Source: Chryseobacterium sp. Leaf394 (GTDB lineage Bacteria; Bacteroidota; Bacteroidia; Flavobacteriales; Weeksellaceae). Taken from it: a DNA stretch of 64,000 nucleotides. A program made the position numbers and the translations under genes. The notes under the pieces are model-generated. The model worked only from the letters and a program-made list of their open reading frames with translations, was not told the DNA's origin and ran no database searches. The stretch lies in NCBI RefSeq assembly GCF_001424105.1, contig NZ_LMQH01000011.1, positions 1,118,730-1,182,729 of the forward strand, read 5' to 3'. Positions 35,147 through 43,612 of this stretch are shown here, in pieces (the first letter of the stretch is position 1; every line of letters starts with the position of its first letter).

Positions 35147-35620
35147 ATGAAAATATTAATGGTTTGCCTGGGAAACATCTGTCGGAGTCCGCTGGCGGAA
35201 GGTATTTTGAAATCTAAACTTCCGGCAAATTTTACGGTAGATTCTGCAGGGACGATCAATATGCATGAAGGAAATGCTCCTGATAAAAGATCTGTGGAAG
35301 TTGCTTTAAAAAATGGTCTCGATATTTCAAAACAGAAATCAAGACATTTTCAGCCTCATGATTTAGATGACTACGACAGAATCTACTGTATGGATAAAAA
35401 TAACCTTCGTGATGTACTTTCTCTAGCCACAACTGCCGAACAAAGGCAGAAAGTATTTCTGCTGATGGACAGTTTAAATTTAAATCATCATCCCACAGAA
35501 GTTCCGGATCCTTACTGGAGCGGTTCCGAAGGTTTTGACCAGGTTTACAGGCAAATTGATGAAGCCTGCGAAATCATCGCAAAAAATCTGGAACGGGAAA
35601 CCTCCAACATCCAACGGTAA
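35147..35620 (+). CDS. Low-molecular-weight protein-tyrosine phosphatase
   Basis: This 157-residue cytoplasmic phosphatase has the P-loop CLGNICRSP (nucleophile Cys7, Arg13) right after the N-terminal strand, and the C-terminal general-acid Asp in VPDPYWSGSEGFDQVY. Length is normal. Such enzymes dephosphorylate tyrosine kinases of capsule export or other targets; no kinase is adjacent. The start codon is embedded in a heptamer array and a hexamer array begins directly after the stop. The RsmI-like gene follows 39 nt downstream. Confidence 0.93.
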   Translation: MKILMVCLGNICRSPLAEGILKSKLPANFTVDSAGTINMHEGNAPDKRSVEVALKNGLDISKQKSRHFQPHDLDDYDRIYCMDKNNLRDVLSLATTAEQRQKVFLLMDSLNLNHHPTEVPDPYWSGSEGFDQVYRQIDEACEIIAKNLERETSNIQR

Positions 35621-35650
35621 CTTCGCCTTAACTTTAACCTTAGCCTCAAC
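35621..35650. repeat. Hexanucleotide array directly after a stop codon
   Basis: Five 6-bp units (CTTCGC, CTTAAC, TTTAAC, CTTAGC, CTCAAC) start at the base after the phosphatase TAA. Confidence 0.85.
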
Positions 35651-35659
35651 CTAATAAAA

Positions 35660-36358
35660 ATGCTCTTCCTACTTCCCGCATATCTCTCAGAAAACACTTC
35701 TATCACTCATTTTTCGCCTGTGATAAAAGAATACATCATGCAAACTGACTATTTCTTTGTTGAAAACGAAAAAACAGCGAGAAAAGTGGTGAAATTTTTT
35801 GCTCCTGAAAAAAAGCAGGCTGACCTTAAGCTGTTTCTGCTCGATAAATACACGGAAAATGCCGATATTAAAGAAGCTCAGACCCTAATGCTGAAAGGTC
35901 AGGATTTTGGTTTGCTTTCAGAGGCAGGTTTGCCCTGCATCGCCGATCCGGGGAATTTAATGGTGAAGTGGTGTCATGAGAAAAATATTAGGGTTGTACC
36001 AATTTCAGGACCTTCATCAATTATTTTAGCATTGATTTCCAGTGGCTTCAATGGTCAGGAATTTACCTTCAACGGATATCTTCCAATTGATAAAGCTGAA
36101 AAGAAAAAACAGATTCTGCATCTCGAAAATCTTGTTCAGAAAACAGGGTATTCCCAGATTTTCATGGAAACACCATACCGGAATAATCAGCTTGTGGAAG
36201 ATCTCTTAAAATTTCTTCCTGCAAATACCAAACTGTGCATCGCTGCCAATATCAACGATCCTGAAACAGAGTTTATAAAAACCAAAACCATCAGAGACTG
36301 GCAGAAACAAAAGCCTGAACTGCATAAGATTCCTGCAGTGTTTGTGTTGGGTAAATAA
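35660..36358 (+). CDS. RsmI-like SAM-dependent methyltransferase
   Basis: This 232-residue tetrapyrrole-methylase-fold protein resembles RsmI, the 16S rRNA C1402 2'-O-methyltransferase. Visible blocks are FLLPAYLSEN at the start, KTARKVVKFF, the SAM-site loop SEAGLPCIADPG near 92 and VPISGPSSIILAL near 113, and YLPIDKAEKKK. It lacks the ~50-residue C-terminal extension of canonical RsmI (about 285), matching a shorter group found in Bacteroidetes, so it may be a paralogue with a different target. No full-length RsmI is in the window. Confidence 0.83.
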   Translation: MLFLLPAYLSENTSITHFSPVIKEYIMQTDYFFVENEKTARKVVKFFAPEKKQADLKLFLLDKYTENADIKEAQTLMLKGQDFGLLSEAGLPCIADPGNLMVKWCHEKNIRVVPISGPSSIILALISSGFNGQEFTFNGYLPIDKAEKKKQILHLENLVQKTGYSQIFMETPYRNNQLVEDLLKFLPANTKLCIAANINDPETEFIKTKTIRDWQKQKPELHKIPAVFVLGK

Positions 36359-36521
36359 TATTTTTGGAAAGTCTAATACAAATTAAACATTTTAGTAATT
36401 ATAATTTGAAACAAATTAGTTTTAATTTTGGGCAAAGTGATCTGAAATAATTTAACAGCCGTTAACAACTCTTTAGCATCATTATTGTCATTACAAGGAC
36501 ATAACATCAAAATAATAAAAT

Positions 36522-36899
36522 ATGTCTGACAAAAAATTAGCTGGTCTTTGGATCGACACCCAGAAGGCTGTAGTTGTAAAAAATCATGATGCTCAGAATG
36601 CATTTAAATTTTTCCTATGCAGCCCTGTAAAAGCAATCATCCAGCATGGTAACTCAAGTGAAAATGCGGGAAATAATGCTGAACAAACCAACAAAGTAAA
36701 ATTCTTCAAGGAGGTTGAACATCTTCTCACAAATTCTGAAGAGGTTTTGATCACAGGTCCGGGAACAATTCAGGAAGAATTGAAAAAGCATCTTCATGAC
36801 ACCGCCCAATTTAAAGATTTAAAAATCACGCTCGAAACTTCTCAGCAAATGTCTGATGAACAGGTTTTGGAAACGGTAAAGACACATTTTAATGCTTAA
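36522..36899 (+). CDS. Hypothetical protein, possibly eRF1/Pelota-like domain
   Basis: This 125-residue cytoplasmic protein starts LAGLWIDTQKAVVVKN and contains VLITGPGTIQEELKKHLHD, a pattern reminiscent of the third domain of archaeal release factor eRF1/Pelota-like proteins (bacterial homologues are known in several phyla). The similarity is only by eye and the family is not certain. The ATG at 36522 is preceded by a long AT-rich leader with a TAATTTTG element at 36423. A strong hairpin terminator follows, so it is monocistronic. Confidence 0.68.
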   Translation: MSDKKLAGLWIDTQKAVVVKNHDAQNAFKFFLCSPVKAIIQHGNSSENAGNNAEQTNKVKFFKEVEHLLTNSEEVLITGPGTIQEELKKHLHDTAQFKDLKITLETSQQMSDEQVLETVKTHFNA

Positions 36900-36921
36900 T
36901 TAAATTGTTATTGCAAAGGAG

Positions 36922-36955
36922 ACATCCGAATACCAAAAGTATTCGGATGTTTTTG
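36922..36955. terminator. Bidirectional terminator
   Basis: A perfect 12-bp stem ACATCCGAATAC / GTATTCGGATGT with a 5-nt loop and a T run; it lies between the convergent hypothetical gene and the DUF4349 gene. Confidence 0.87.
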
Positions 36956-36956
36956 T

Positions 36957-37850
36957 TTATTTTTTGATTCTGCTCTTCTTCCAGTTTCGCCAAATTACAA
37001 TGACAACAGGAATAAGTATAAAGAAAGGCCAAAGAGAGATGAGTCCCAAAAGGAATGCGACAAACCCGTTCCATCCCTCAGTAAGAGAATCGGCAAAACG
37101 GCTTCCGAAACCGACTTTAGAAGTGGTGGAAGATCTCACTTTTTCTTTGAAAAGTGTCAGATTGAGCGTACTGTATTTTACACGGTCGTCAATAAATTTT
37201 AATCTGCCTTCAGATACATCAATCTCATCTTCAAGATTGCGGATATTTTCCTGAATTTCAAGCATATCACTTGTAGATTTTGCACTTTTAAGCATATCCC
37301 TGTACTTTTCAAGGTAAATCTTTTTATTTTCAAGTTTGATGGAAATATCAACATATTCTTCTGTGACGTCATCAGAGTAAATATTTTTTGCCGTTACCGT
37401 TCCAAAACCGTCTGAAAAAGAATTGATTAAAGATTCAAATTGCTGGTGCGGAACTCTGATTGTAAATTCCATTTCGTCGCGAGTGTCGCTGTTCCTGAAA
37501 GTTTCTTTCTGAATATAAGCCTGATTATTTTTAACGATGGATTGGATCTTGCTTTGGGATTTTGTAATATCTCCTACCTGTACAGTCATTTCCCCATTTT
37601 TAATAATCTTTTTCACAATTGAATTGATTTTGGGAAGCGGTTGAGATTCTATAGCTTTATTTTCTGACGCTTCGTCACTGCTTGACGCCGCGGCAACCCT
37701 TTGAGGAGCAAAATTGATGGAAGCATCGACCTTATCATCCCGAATCTCATCTAAATTGACTTCCATAATTTCCTCCTTATGTGGAGCAGCATCTTTTTTA
37801 CTGCAGGAAATGAGGGCTGTAAACGTGAGGGCAATAAGAATTTTTTTCAT
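36957..37850 (-). CDS. DUF4349 lipoprotein with C-terminal membrane segment
   Basis: This 297-residue lipoprotein (lipobox ISC, Cys16) has an N-terminal acidic linker, then the DUF4349 core (about residues 80-255) containing KNGEMTVQVGDI, EFTIRVPHQQFESLI, TEEYVDISIKLENKK and a coiled-coil stretch LEIQENIRNLEDEID, and ends with a membrane helix (LLGLISLWPFFILIPVVIVIW) and a basic tail. DUF4349 proteins are common envelope lipoproteins of unknown function. The start fits the lipoprotein signal. Confidence 0.87.
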   Translation of the reverse strand: MKKILIALTFTALISCSKKDAAPHKEEIMEVNLDEIRDDKVDASINFAPQRVAAASSSDEASENKAIESQPLPKINSIVKKIIKNGEMTVQVGDITKSQSKIQSIVKNNQAYIQKETFRNSDTRDEMEFTIRVPHQQFESLINSFSDGFGTVTAKNIYSDDVTEEYVDISIKLENKKIYLEKYRDMLKSAKSTSDMLEIQENIRNLEDEIDVSEGRLKFIDDRVKYSTLNLTLFKEKVRSSTTSKVGFGSRFADSLTEGWNGFVAFLLGLISLWPFFILIPVVIVIWRNWKKSRIKK

Positions 37851-37920
37851 TTTTTAAGTTTTGTAGATTTTAATCAGATGTTATATTCAATATTACGAAT
37901 TTGTTTTCTATTTTTAAAAC

Positions 37921-38985
37921 ATGAAAAGATATCTTCACGCCTTTTTGCTTTTACCCATCATCAGCTTTGCGCAAAGTCCAAAACTGACGGATGAAATGGC
38001 TGTCAAATTATCAGAAAAACCACTTCACTGCATCAATCAGGAATATCCGAATAAGACAGCACACATCATCAACACTGCGAATGAAGTTCCATTAAGTCCG
38101 AAAGATTTACACCCAAGTTTTTACGGTTGTTTCGATTGGCATTCATCAGTTCATGGGCACTGGATGCTGGTTAGATTATTGAAAACGAAACCCACTTTAT
38201 CGGTTGCTAAAGAGATTGAAAATATTTTAGACAATTCATTTAAGAAGGAAAATCTTCAGGTAGAAGCAGATTATTTTACTAAATACCAGCTGACAACAAC
38301 TTTCGAAAGAACTTACGGATGGGCGTGGCTTCTCAAATTAGATGAAGAACTGATGACCTGGAATCATCCGAAAGCTAAGATCTGGCATGAAAATTTGAAA
38401 CCGCTGACCGATAAAATTCTTGCATCATGGAAAACTTATCTTCCTAAACAGACCTATCCGAACAGAACCGGAGTTCATCCCAACACCGCATTTGCAATGG
38501 TTTTTGCGCTGGATTGGGCACGAGCTGCAAAAGATAAAGATTTTGAAAAACAACTGACCGAAAAAGCAAAATATTTTTATTTAAAAAATACAAAAACACC
38601 GGCGTATCTTGAACCGGACGGTTCAGATTTCTTTTCGCCAAGTCTTGAAATTGCTGATTTAATGCGGAGAATTCTGCCACAGAAAGATTTTGTAAAATGG
38701 CTGGATAATTTCTACGAAAAAAGAAGCTTGGAAAATATTGAGAAGATTCCGGTAGTCAGTGATCTGAGTGATTACCAAACAGTCCATTTGGTTGGCTTGT
38801 CATTTACAAAAGCCTGGTGCATGAAGGGAATTGCAAAGTCTCTTCCTGAGAGTCATCCGTTGAAAAAAGACTTTCAGAAAACAGCAACCATCTTTTTAAA
38901 TAACGGACTTCCATTATTATTTCAAGGGAACTACGGAGGAGATCACTGGTTAGCGAGTTTTGCTGTATATGCTTTGGAAGATTGA
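37921..38985 (+). CDS. DUF2891 exported protein
   Basis: This 354-residue protein has a signal peptide (MKRYLHAFLLLPIISFAQ) and the DUF2891 block YGCFDWHSSVHGHWMLVRLLK, then TYGWAWLLKL, HPNTAFAMVFALDWARA and GGDHWLASFAVYAL at the end. The many aromatic and His positions suggest an alpha/alpha-barrel carbohydrate-related fold, which is inference; the family has no firm function. Length is normal. Probably periplasmic and monocistronic. Confidence 0.88.
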   Translation: MKRYLHAFLLLPIISFAQSPKLTDEMAVKLSEKPLHCINQEYPNKTAHIINTANEVPLSPKDLHPSFYGCFDWHSSVHGHWMLVRLLKTKPTLSVAKEIENILDNSFKKENLQVEADYFTKYQLTTTFERTYGWAWLLKLDEELMTWNHPKAKIWHENLKPLTDKILASWKTYLPKQTYPNRTGVHPNTAFAMVFALDWARAAKDKDFEKQLTEKAKYFYLKNTKTPAYLEPDGSDFFSPSLEIADLMRRILPQKDFVKWLDNFYEKRSLENIEKIPVVSDLSDYQTVHLVGLSFTKAWCMKGIAKSLPESHPLKKDFQKTATIFLNNGLPLLFQGNYGGDHWLASFAVYALED

Positions 38986-39284
38986 TTTTTCTTATTAATT
39001 TTAAACATGTGTAATTATTTTAATCTTGGCTTGGTATTTCTTTACTAAGTGAAACGCCTTGGTCTATCTTAAAATGAGCGCAAAGTTTTAAAGAAAACAT
39101 TGTCTGACCTTGCGTTTAAAAACAAATTAAAATATTGATTAACTGCTGTTTTTATTGAAAGCATTTACCCTCACATTCACAAATAATTCACAGGATACAC
39201 AACGCTTAGTGAACCTTGTGAAAAACCCTTGTGCTCCTTGTGGTAAAAATGAAAGGATTTAAATAGATCAAACAATCATAGAAA
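38986..39284. other. 299-bp intergenic region with repeat fragments
   Basis: No gene is seen. A short piece at 39079-39121 has CGCAAAGTTTTA at its left and CCTTGCGTTTAAAA at its right, the same ends as a longer element at 42100. Further on, a degenerate cttgtg-rich run (39210-39245) resembles intergenic repeats common in flavobacteria. Confidence 0.6.
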
Positions 39285-39758
39285 TCAATATCTAATCCCC
39301 AGTTTCTTCAAAACAAAACTCAACAACCAAATCGGCCCAATCAAAAGAAACTGCAGATCTTTCAAAAATGACGGCTTCTTACCCTCAATTTTATGCCCCA
39401 CAAACTGTAAAATCCAGGTGATAATAAATACTGCAAGAAAAACCATCCACGATTTATTTCCCAAATGAATATTGACAGCATACGCCAAATGTTCCATCAA
39501 AAGCATCGCAAAAATCATTATGAAAGCAATCAGTAAAGAAAGTCTGAGATAAAATAAAGTCACCAGAATCATAGCAATTAAACTTACCAAACTGATGCAC
39601 CCAAAGTATGACGCACAAAAATGTGGGGAAGGAATTAATGATATAAAACCTAATATCGTCCAGAAAATCAGCGGCACACAGATCCAGTGAATCAGCTTAT
39701 TAGTGGAGTTTCTGTGGCTTTCAGCGTATTCAGCGAAAAGTAAATCGATCTTTCTCAT
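39285..39758 (-). CDS. DUF962/Mpo1-like membrane protein
   Basis: This 157-residue protein has about four membrane segments and the DUF962 N-terminal block LLFAEYAESHRNSTNKLIHW, with the conserved His residues. Yeast Mpo1 of this family is an iron-dependent dioxygenase of 2-hydroxy fatty acids; the bacterial role may be similar but is not shown. A second conserved His-containing stretch is GHKIEGKKPSFLKDL near the C-terminus. It is divergent from the AraC gene with a short gap. Confidence 0.85.
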   Translation of the reverse strand: MRKIDLLFAEYAESHRNSTNKLIHWICVPLIFWTILGFISLIPSPHFCASYFGCISLVSLIAMILVTLFYLRLSLLIAFIMIFAMLLMEHLAYAVNIHLGNKSWMVFLAVFIITWILQFVGHKIEGKKPSFLKDLQFLLIGPIWLLSFVLKKLGIRY

Positions 39759-39828
39759 GGCTATGAATTTGGTTGTACTAAAATAATAAATTTTTGCAAT
39801 CGGAAAACAGATTGTTTACATTTGCCCT

Positions 39829-40674
39829 ATGTCTGCTTTAGAAAAATTCGGGGTCGAGATTTTTACGCAACACAATATCTTTGAGAGAATCTCCGCCGAC
39901 AAACCTTTCCGTCCCGATAATCCTGCTTTTATTTTTATCAGAAGCGGTTCTATCAAACTGCGACAGCATTTCAGTGACCTCGAGCTTTCGGCCAATATGT
40001 TTATGGTGACCGACCCGCAGACCGTTTATGAACTCATTTCTGTGAGTGATGATTTTCAGTCGAGGATGGTTTCTTACAAACGGGAATTTATTTCCGCTTT
40101 GTCATTGAAATTCAACAGGTTGATAACGTATCGCTATTTCCGCCAGCAGATGAATGTGGGCGTTCCTTTTCACCAGGATGATATGGATGTGGTCTGGAAA
40201 AGTGTCAATTTTTTAAAATATATTCTCGATTCTCAAACTGAAATGACCTATAAAAAAGAAATGGTGGAGCATCTCTTCTCGGTTTTCTGTTACCAGATGG
40301 CCGGAATTATATCCAGCGAGGACAGCAATTCGATGAATCAGATGTCGAGACAGGAGGAAATAGTTTTCGTTTTTCTCAATGATTTGGCTTCTCATCATCA
40401 TAATAACAGAACGGTAGAATTCTACGCCGAACGACAGTCGATTACAACCAGACATCTTTCGTCGGTCGTCAAAACTATTACGGGAAAGTCGGCGAGTCAG
40501 ATTATTGCTTTAATTGTAATCAATGAAGCGAAGGTATTATTAAACTCTTCTAAAAAGCCTGTTTCAGAGATTTCAACCATTCTTGGTTTCAGCGACCAGT
40601 ATTCATTTTCCCACTTTTTTAAAAAACATTTGGAAGTAAGTCCTTCTCAATACCGAAATCAGTTTGAAGGTTAA
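39829..40674 (+). CDS. AraC-family transcriptional regulator
   Basis: This 281-residue protein has an N-terminal cupin-like sensing domain (to about 170) and a C-terminal AraC helix-turn-helix domain with VNEAKVLLNSSKKPVSEI and GFSDQYSFSHFFKKHLEVSP, the second ending in SPSQYRNQF. It lies 88 nt upstream of a TolC-type efflux cluster on the same strand, so it most likely controls that cluster in response to a small molecule, which is inference from position. A perfect inverted repeat in the gap is a candidate binding site for it or another regulator. Confidence 0.9.
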   Translation: MSALEKFGVEIFTQHNIFERISADKPFRPDNPAFIFIRSGSIKLRQHFSDLELSANMFMVTDPQTVYELISVSDDFQSRMVSYKREFISALSLKFNRLITYRYFRQQMNVGVPFHQDDMDVVWKSVNFLKYILDSQTEMTYKKEMVEHLFSVFCYQMAGIISSEDSNSMNQMSRQEEIVFVFLNDLASHHHNNRTVEFYAERQSITTRHLSSVVKTITGKSASQIIALIVINEAKVLLNSSKKPVSEISTILGFSDQYSFSHFFKKHLEVSPSQYRNQFEG

Positions 40675-40701
40675 AATCCTACATTTGAACATCTTTTTCC
40701 A

Positions 40702-40725
40702 AATCTCAAACATTTGTTTGAGATT
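40702..40725. promoter_or_regulatory. Perfect inverted repeat, candidate operator of the efflux cluster
   Basis: AATCTCAAAC and GTTTGAGATT (10 bp each, 4-nt centre ATTT) lie just upstream of a TAACTTTG -7 element and cover its likely -33 region (TTTG at 40717). Confidence 0.6.
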
Positions 40726-40735
40726 ACATCCGTCG

Positions 40736-40743
40736 TAACTTTG
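40736..40743 (+). promoter_or_regulatory. Candidate -7 element TAACTTTG for the efflux cluster
   Basis: Matches TAnnTTTG followed by C, 20 nt before the tolC-like ATG; TTTG at 40713 or 40717 may be the -33 element. Confidence 0.65.
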
Positions 40744-40762
40744 CTTCGTAAAACAAGGTAAA

Positions 40763-42073
40763 ATGACAAAGAATATAAAAACAGCACTGTCACTCGTGAT
40801 GGCTATCTTTCCTGCGCTGTTTTTTTCACAAGAAATAAAACAGATGACAGCAAATGAAGTTGCCGAACTGGCGCTTCAGAACCACTACCAATTGAAAGTT
40901 TCGGCACAGAATATCAATATTGCCAAACAGCAGACCGATATTACCAAACTTCAAAAACTCCCTTCCATCACAGCTTCAACGACTCAATTTTATTTGGGAA
41001 ATGTGGTGGCAATCGACAAAGATTTTTCTAACTCAACCGCGATTCCGATGCCTCATTACGGAAGTACGTATGGTGTGCAGGCCACTCAACTGATTTTCAA
41101 AGGCGGATTGGTCAATAAATCAATTGAACTGGCAGGACTTCGTGAACAGCTTTCTGAACTGGATTTAGAAAAGAATCAGCAGGATGTGAAATTTTTAGTG
41201 ATTTCAAATTATTTAGATGTCTACAAAATCATCAATCAACAATCGGTTTTTGATAATAATAAAAAACTGGCTCAGCAACGTTTGAAGAATATCAACGATT
41301 TCTACAAACAGGGAATGGTAACGAGAAACGAAGTCATCCGTGGGGAACTGGCGATAAAAAATCTTGACCAAAGCATTCTGACTTTAGCCAACAACAGAAA
41401 AATCCTCAATTACAATTTAAATATTGGTTTAGGATTGCCTGCCGACACCGAAATTATTCCGGTTGAAAATTTAGAAAATAAAGAATCGGGAATCGGGATG
41501 GATTATTATTTAAATCTCGCTCACGACAGCAATCCGCAGTTGAAATCTGCGCAAACCAACATTGGTGTTGCCGACAAAAACATTGAAATCATCAAAACCG
41601 ACAGGATGCCGACACTTTCCGGTTTCGGTGGGTACAGTCTGCAAAGGCCGATTACCAATAGAAATCCTGTATTGGATATGTATGCGAGCGGTTGGCAAGG
41701 TGGAATTTCTTTAAGCTACAACATTGATAATCTGTATAAAACCAAAGAAAAAGTAAAGCTGGGTGAATTGCAGAAAGCGCAGGCTAATGACGCTTTGACT
41801 TTGACACAACAGAATATTGATATGAATGTAAACGCTTCTTACGTCAAATATCAGGAAGCGATTCAGCAGGCCGATATTTTAAATGATGCGAAAAGACTGG
41901 CAGAAGAAAACTATAAAATCACCGAAGCGAAATACCTCAATCAATTAGCGGTGCAGGCAGAAATGATTGATGCACAAAACCAGAAACTTCAGTCTGAACT
42001 GGATTTTGCGAATGCGGAAATCAATGTGTTGTATCAATATTATAATTTGTTGAAGTCGACTGGGACGCTTTAA
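40763..42073 (+). CDS. TolC-family outer-membrane efflux protein
   Basis: This 436-residue outer-membrane channel protein has a signal peptide (ALSLVMAIFPALFFSQ) and the two internal repeats of the OEP family with long helices (LREQLSELDLEKNQQDVKFL and AEENYKITEAKYLNQLAVQ). It would form a trimeric duct joined to the HlyD-like protein encoded next. The 262-bp gap to the downstream gene holds a structured repeat element but no terminator, so co-transcription is plausible. Confidence 0.9.
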   Translation: MTKNIKTALSLVMAIFPALFFSQEIKQMTANEVAELALQNHYQLKVSAQNINIAKQQTDITKLQKLPSITASTTQFYLGNVVAIDKDFSNSTAIPMPHYGSTYGVQATQLIFKGGLVNKSIELAGLREQLSELDLEKNQQDVKFLVISNYLDVYKIINQQSVFDNNKKLAQQRLKNINDFYKQGMVTRNEVIRGELAIKNLDQSILTLANNRKILNYNLNIGLGLPADTEIIPVENLENKESGIGMDYYLNLAHDSNPQLKSAQTNIGVADKNIEIIKTDRMPTLSGFGGYSLQRPITNRNPVLDMYASGWQGGISLSYNIDNLYKTKEKVKLGELQKAQANDALTLTQQNIDMNVNASYVKYQEAIQQADILNDAKRLAEENYKITEAKYLNQLAVQAEMIDAQNQKLQSELDFANAEINVLYQYYNLLKSTGTL

Positions 42074-42099
42074 TAATTTACGAATCTTAAAATTTAAAA

Positions 42100-42257
42100 C
42101 GCAAAGTTTTATGATGGCTGAAAATATTATTAAGTGTGCAAAGATGAATCAACAAGTTGATTTTATTAAGCTCGTACATAAGCTTCGCGAAGCAAATTTA
42201 TTTGCCTTTACACTCTTAAAATTTAGCGGTTTCAAATGAAATCTTTGCGTTTAAAAA
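42100..42257. repeat. Structured intergenic element with CGCAAAG ends
   Basis: The ends CGCAAAGTTTTA (42100) and CTTTGCGTTTAAAA (42243) are inverted. The interior holds three short perfect palindromes: AATCAAC/GTTGATT (42147-42162), GCTTCGCGAAGC (42182-42193) and GCAAAT/ATTTGC (42192-42205). It lies between the tolC-like and hlyD-like genes. Confidence 0.65.
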
Positions 42258-42335
42258 AAGGCATTGCGAAGCTCAAAACATTTAATAAAAAAACTCTCTG
42301 AACTTCATGTTCAAAAAAGATATAAAACAAAAACA

Positions 42336-43469
42336 ATGGAAAACAAGGAACAAAATACTCAGGATACACAACCACAAGCGCCGGTAAAACCTGTGGTTTC
42401 AAATGCTGAAGCTAAGAAAAAACAAAACAGGAAAAATAAAATCAGAGCCATCATTTCAAACGTTATCGTTTTTGCGGTGATTGGTTTCGGATTGTTCTGG
42501 CTGATTCGTCAGTACTTTCACATCGGAGACAAAACCTATACGGAAGCGGCTCAGGTGGAGGAATTTATCAATCCAATCAACACCAGAGTTTCGGCTTATA
42601 TTAAAGAAATAAAATTCATCGAACATCAGCAGGTGAAAAAAGGAGATACGTTGGCCATTTTGGATGACCGTGAAATTATTACACAACTCGGACAGGCAGA
42701 AGCAGCGTATCAGAACGCGTTAGCTCAACGTTCGGCAACTGGTTCTTCAATCAATACCGTTTCCAACAACATCAGCGTGATGGAATCCAACATCGCCGGA
42801 GCAAAAGCAAGATTGTGGAATGCCGAACAGAATTTAGGCCGATACAAAAACCTTTTGGCGGCAGAAGCGGTGACGAGACAGCAATTTGACCAGGCCAAAA
42901 CAGAATACGATGCGCAGAAAGCAGCCTACGAAACTTTGGTCAATCAGAAGCAGTCGGCCAACCTTTCGACAACCGAAGTGAAAAGCAAATTAGGCATCAA
43001 CGATGCCGAAATCAAAAGAACAAAAGCTGCTTTGGATATGGCGAAAATCAATCTTTCATATACAGTAATTACTGCGCCTTACGACGGTGTGATGGGAAGA
43101 AGAACGATTTCTGAAGGACAGTTGATTCAGCCCGGACAGCAAGTTGCCACCATCGTTTTGAACAATCAAAAATGGGTCACTGCCAATTTCCTTGAAAGCC
43201 AGATGCCAAATATTAAAATAGGTGAAAAACTAAAGATGACTGCAGATGCTTTAGGCGGAAAAAAGTTTGAAGGAAAAGTCACCGCAGTTTCAGCCGCAAC
43301 CGGTTCAAGATATTCAAGCGTTCCGACAGATAATTCAACCGGTAACTTCATCAAAGTACAACAGAGAATTCCCGTAAGAATCGAGTTTACAGATGCCAAC
43401 AAAAAAGAAGATGTGGCGAAACTGAGTGCGGGGATGAATATGAATGTGAGCTTAGCAAGTAAAAAGTAA
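42336..43469 (+). CDS. HlyD-family membrane-fusion protein (EmrA-like)
   Basis: This 377-residue adaptor has an acidic N-terminal tail, one membrane segment (IISNVIVFAVIGFGLFWLI), then lipoyl-like half-motifs around a long coiled coil (INTVSNNISVMESNI, AEAVTRQQFDQAKTEYDAQ) and a beta-barrel part (VITAPYDGVMGRRTISEGQ). The ATG at 42336 is chosen because the extra upstream frame runs back into the repeat element. The last residues (SKK) are encoded by a heptamer array that overlaps the stop codon. Partner of the TolC-like and MFS proteins. Confidence 0.9.
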   Translation: MENKEQNTQDTQPQAPVKPVVSNAEAKKKQNRKNKIRAIISNVIVFAVIGFGLFWLIRQYFHIGDKTYTEAAQVEEFINPINTRVSAYIKEIKFIEHQQVKKGDTLAILDDREIITQLGQAEAAYQNALAQRSATGSSINTVSNNISVMESNIAGAKARLWNAEQNLGRYKNLLAAEAVTRQQFDQAKTEYDAQKAAYETLVNQKQSANLSTTEVKSKLGINDAEIKRTKAALDMAKINLSYTVITAPYDGVMGRRTISEGQLIQPGQQVATIVLNNQKWVTANFLESQMPNIKIGEKLKMTADALGGKKFEGKVTAVSAATGSRYSSVPTDNSTGNFIKVQQRIPVRIEFTDANKKEDVAKLSAGMNMNVSLASKK

Positions 43470-43490
43470 AAAGAATCAAGTAAAAAGTAG
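43457..43490. repeat. Heptanucleotide array overlapping a stop codon
   Basis: Units AAGTAAA, AAGTAAA, AAGAATC, AAGTAAA and a partial AAGTAG. The second unit contains the TAA stop of the HlyD-family gene. Confidence 0.85.
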
Positions 43491-43612
43491 TGCGGTCGAA
43501 GTAAAATGATTTTGTTAAAGAGAAAGTTTTAGTAATCAATGATTTAATTATTAAGAACTTCCAACACCCTGGCTCTTTTGCCTTTTTACTTGGCTCTTAC
43601 AAACCTAAAACT

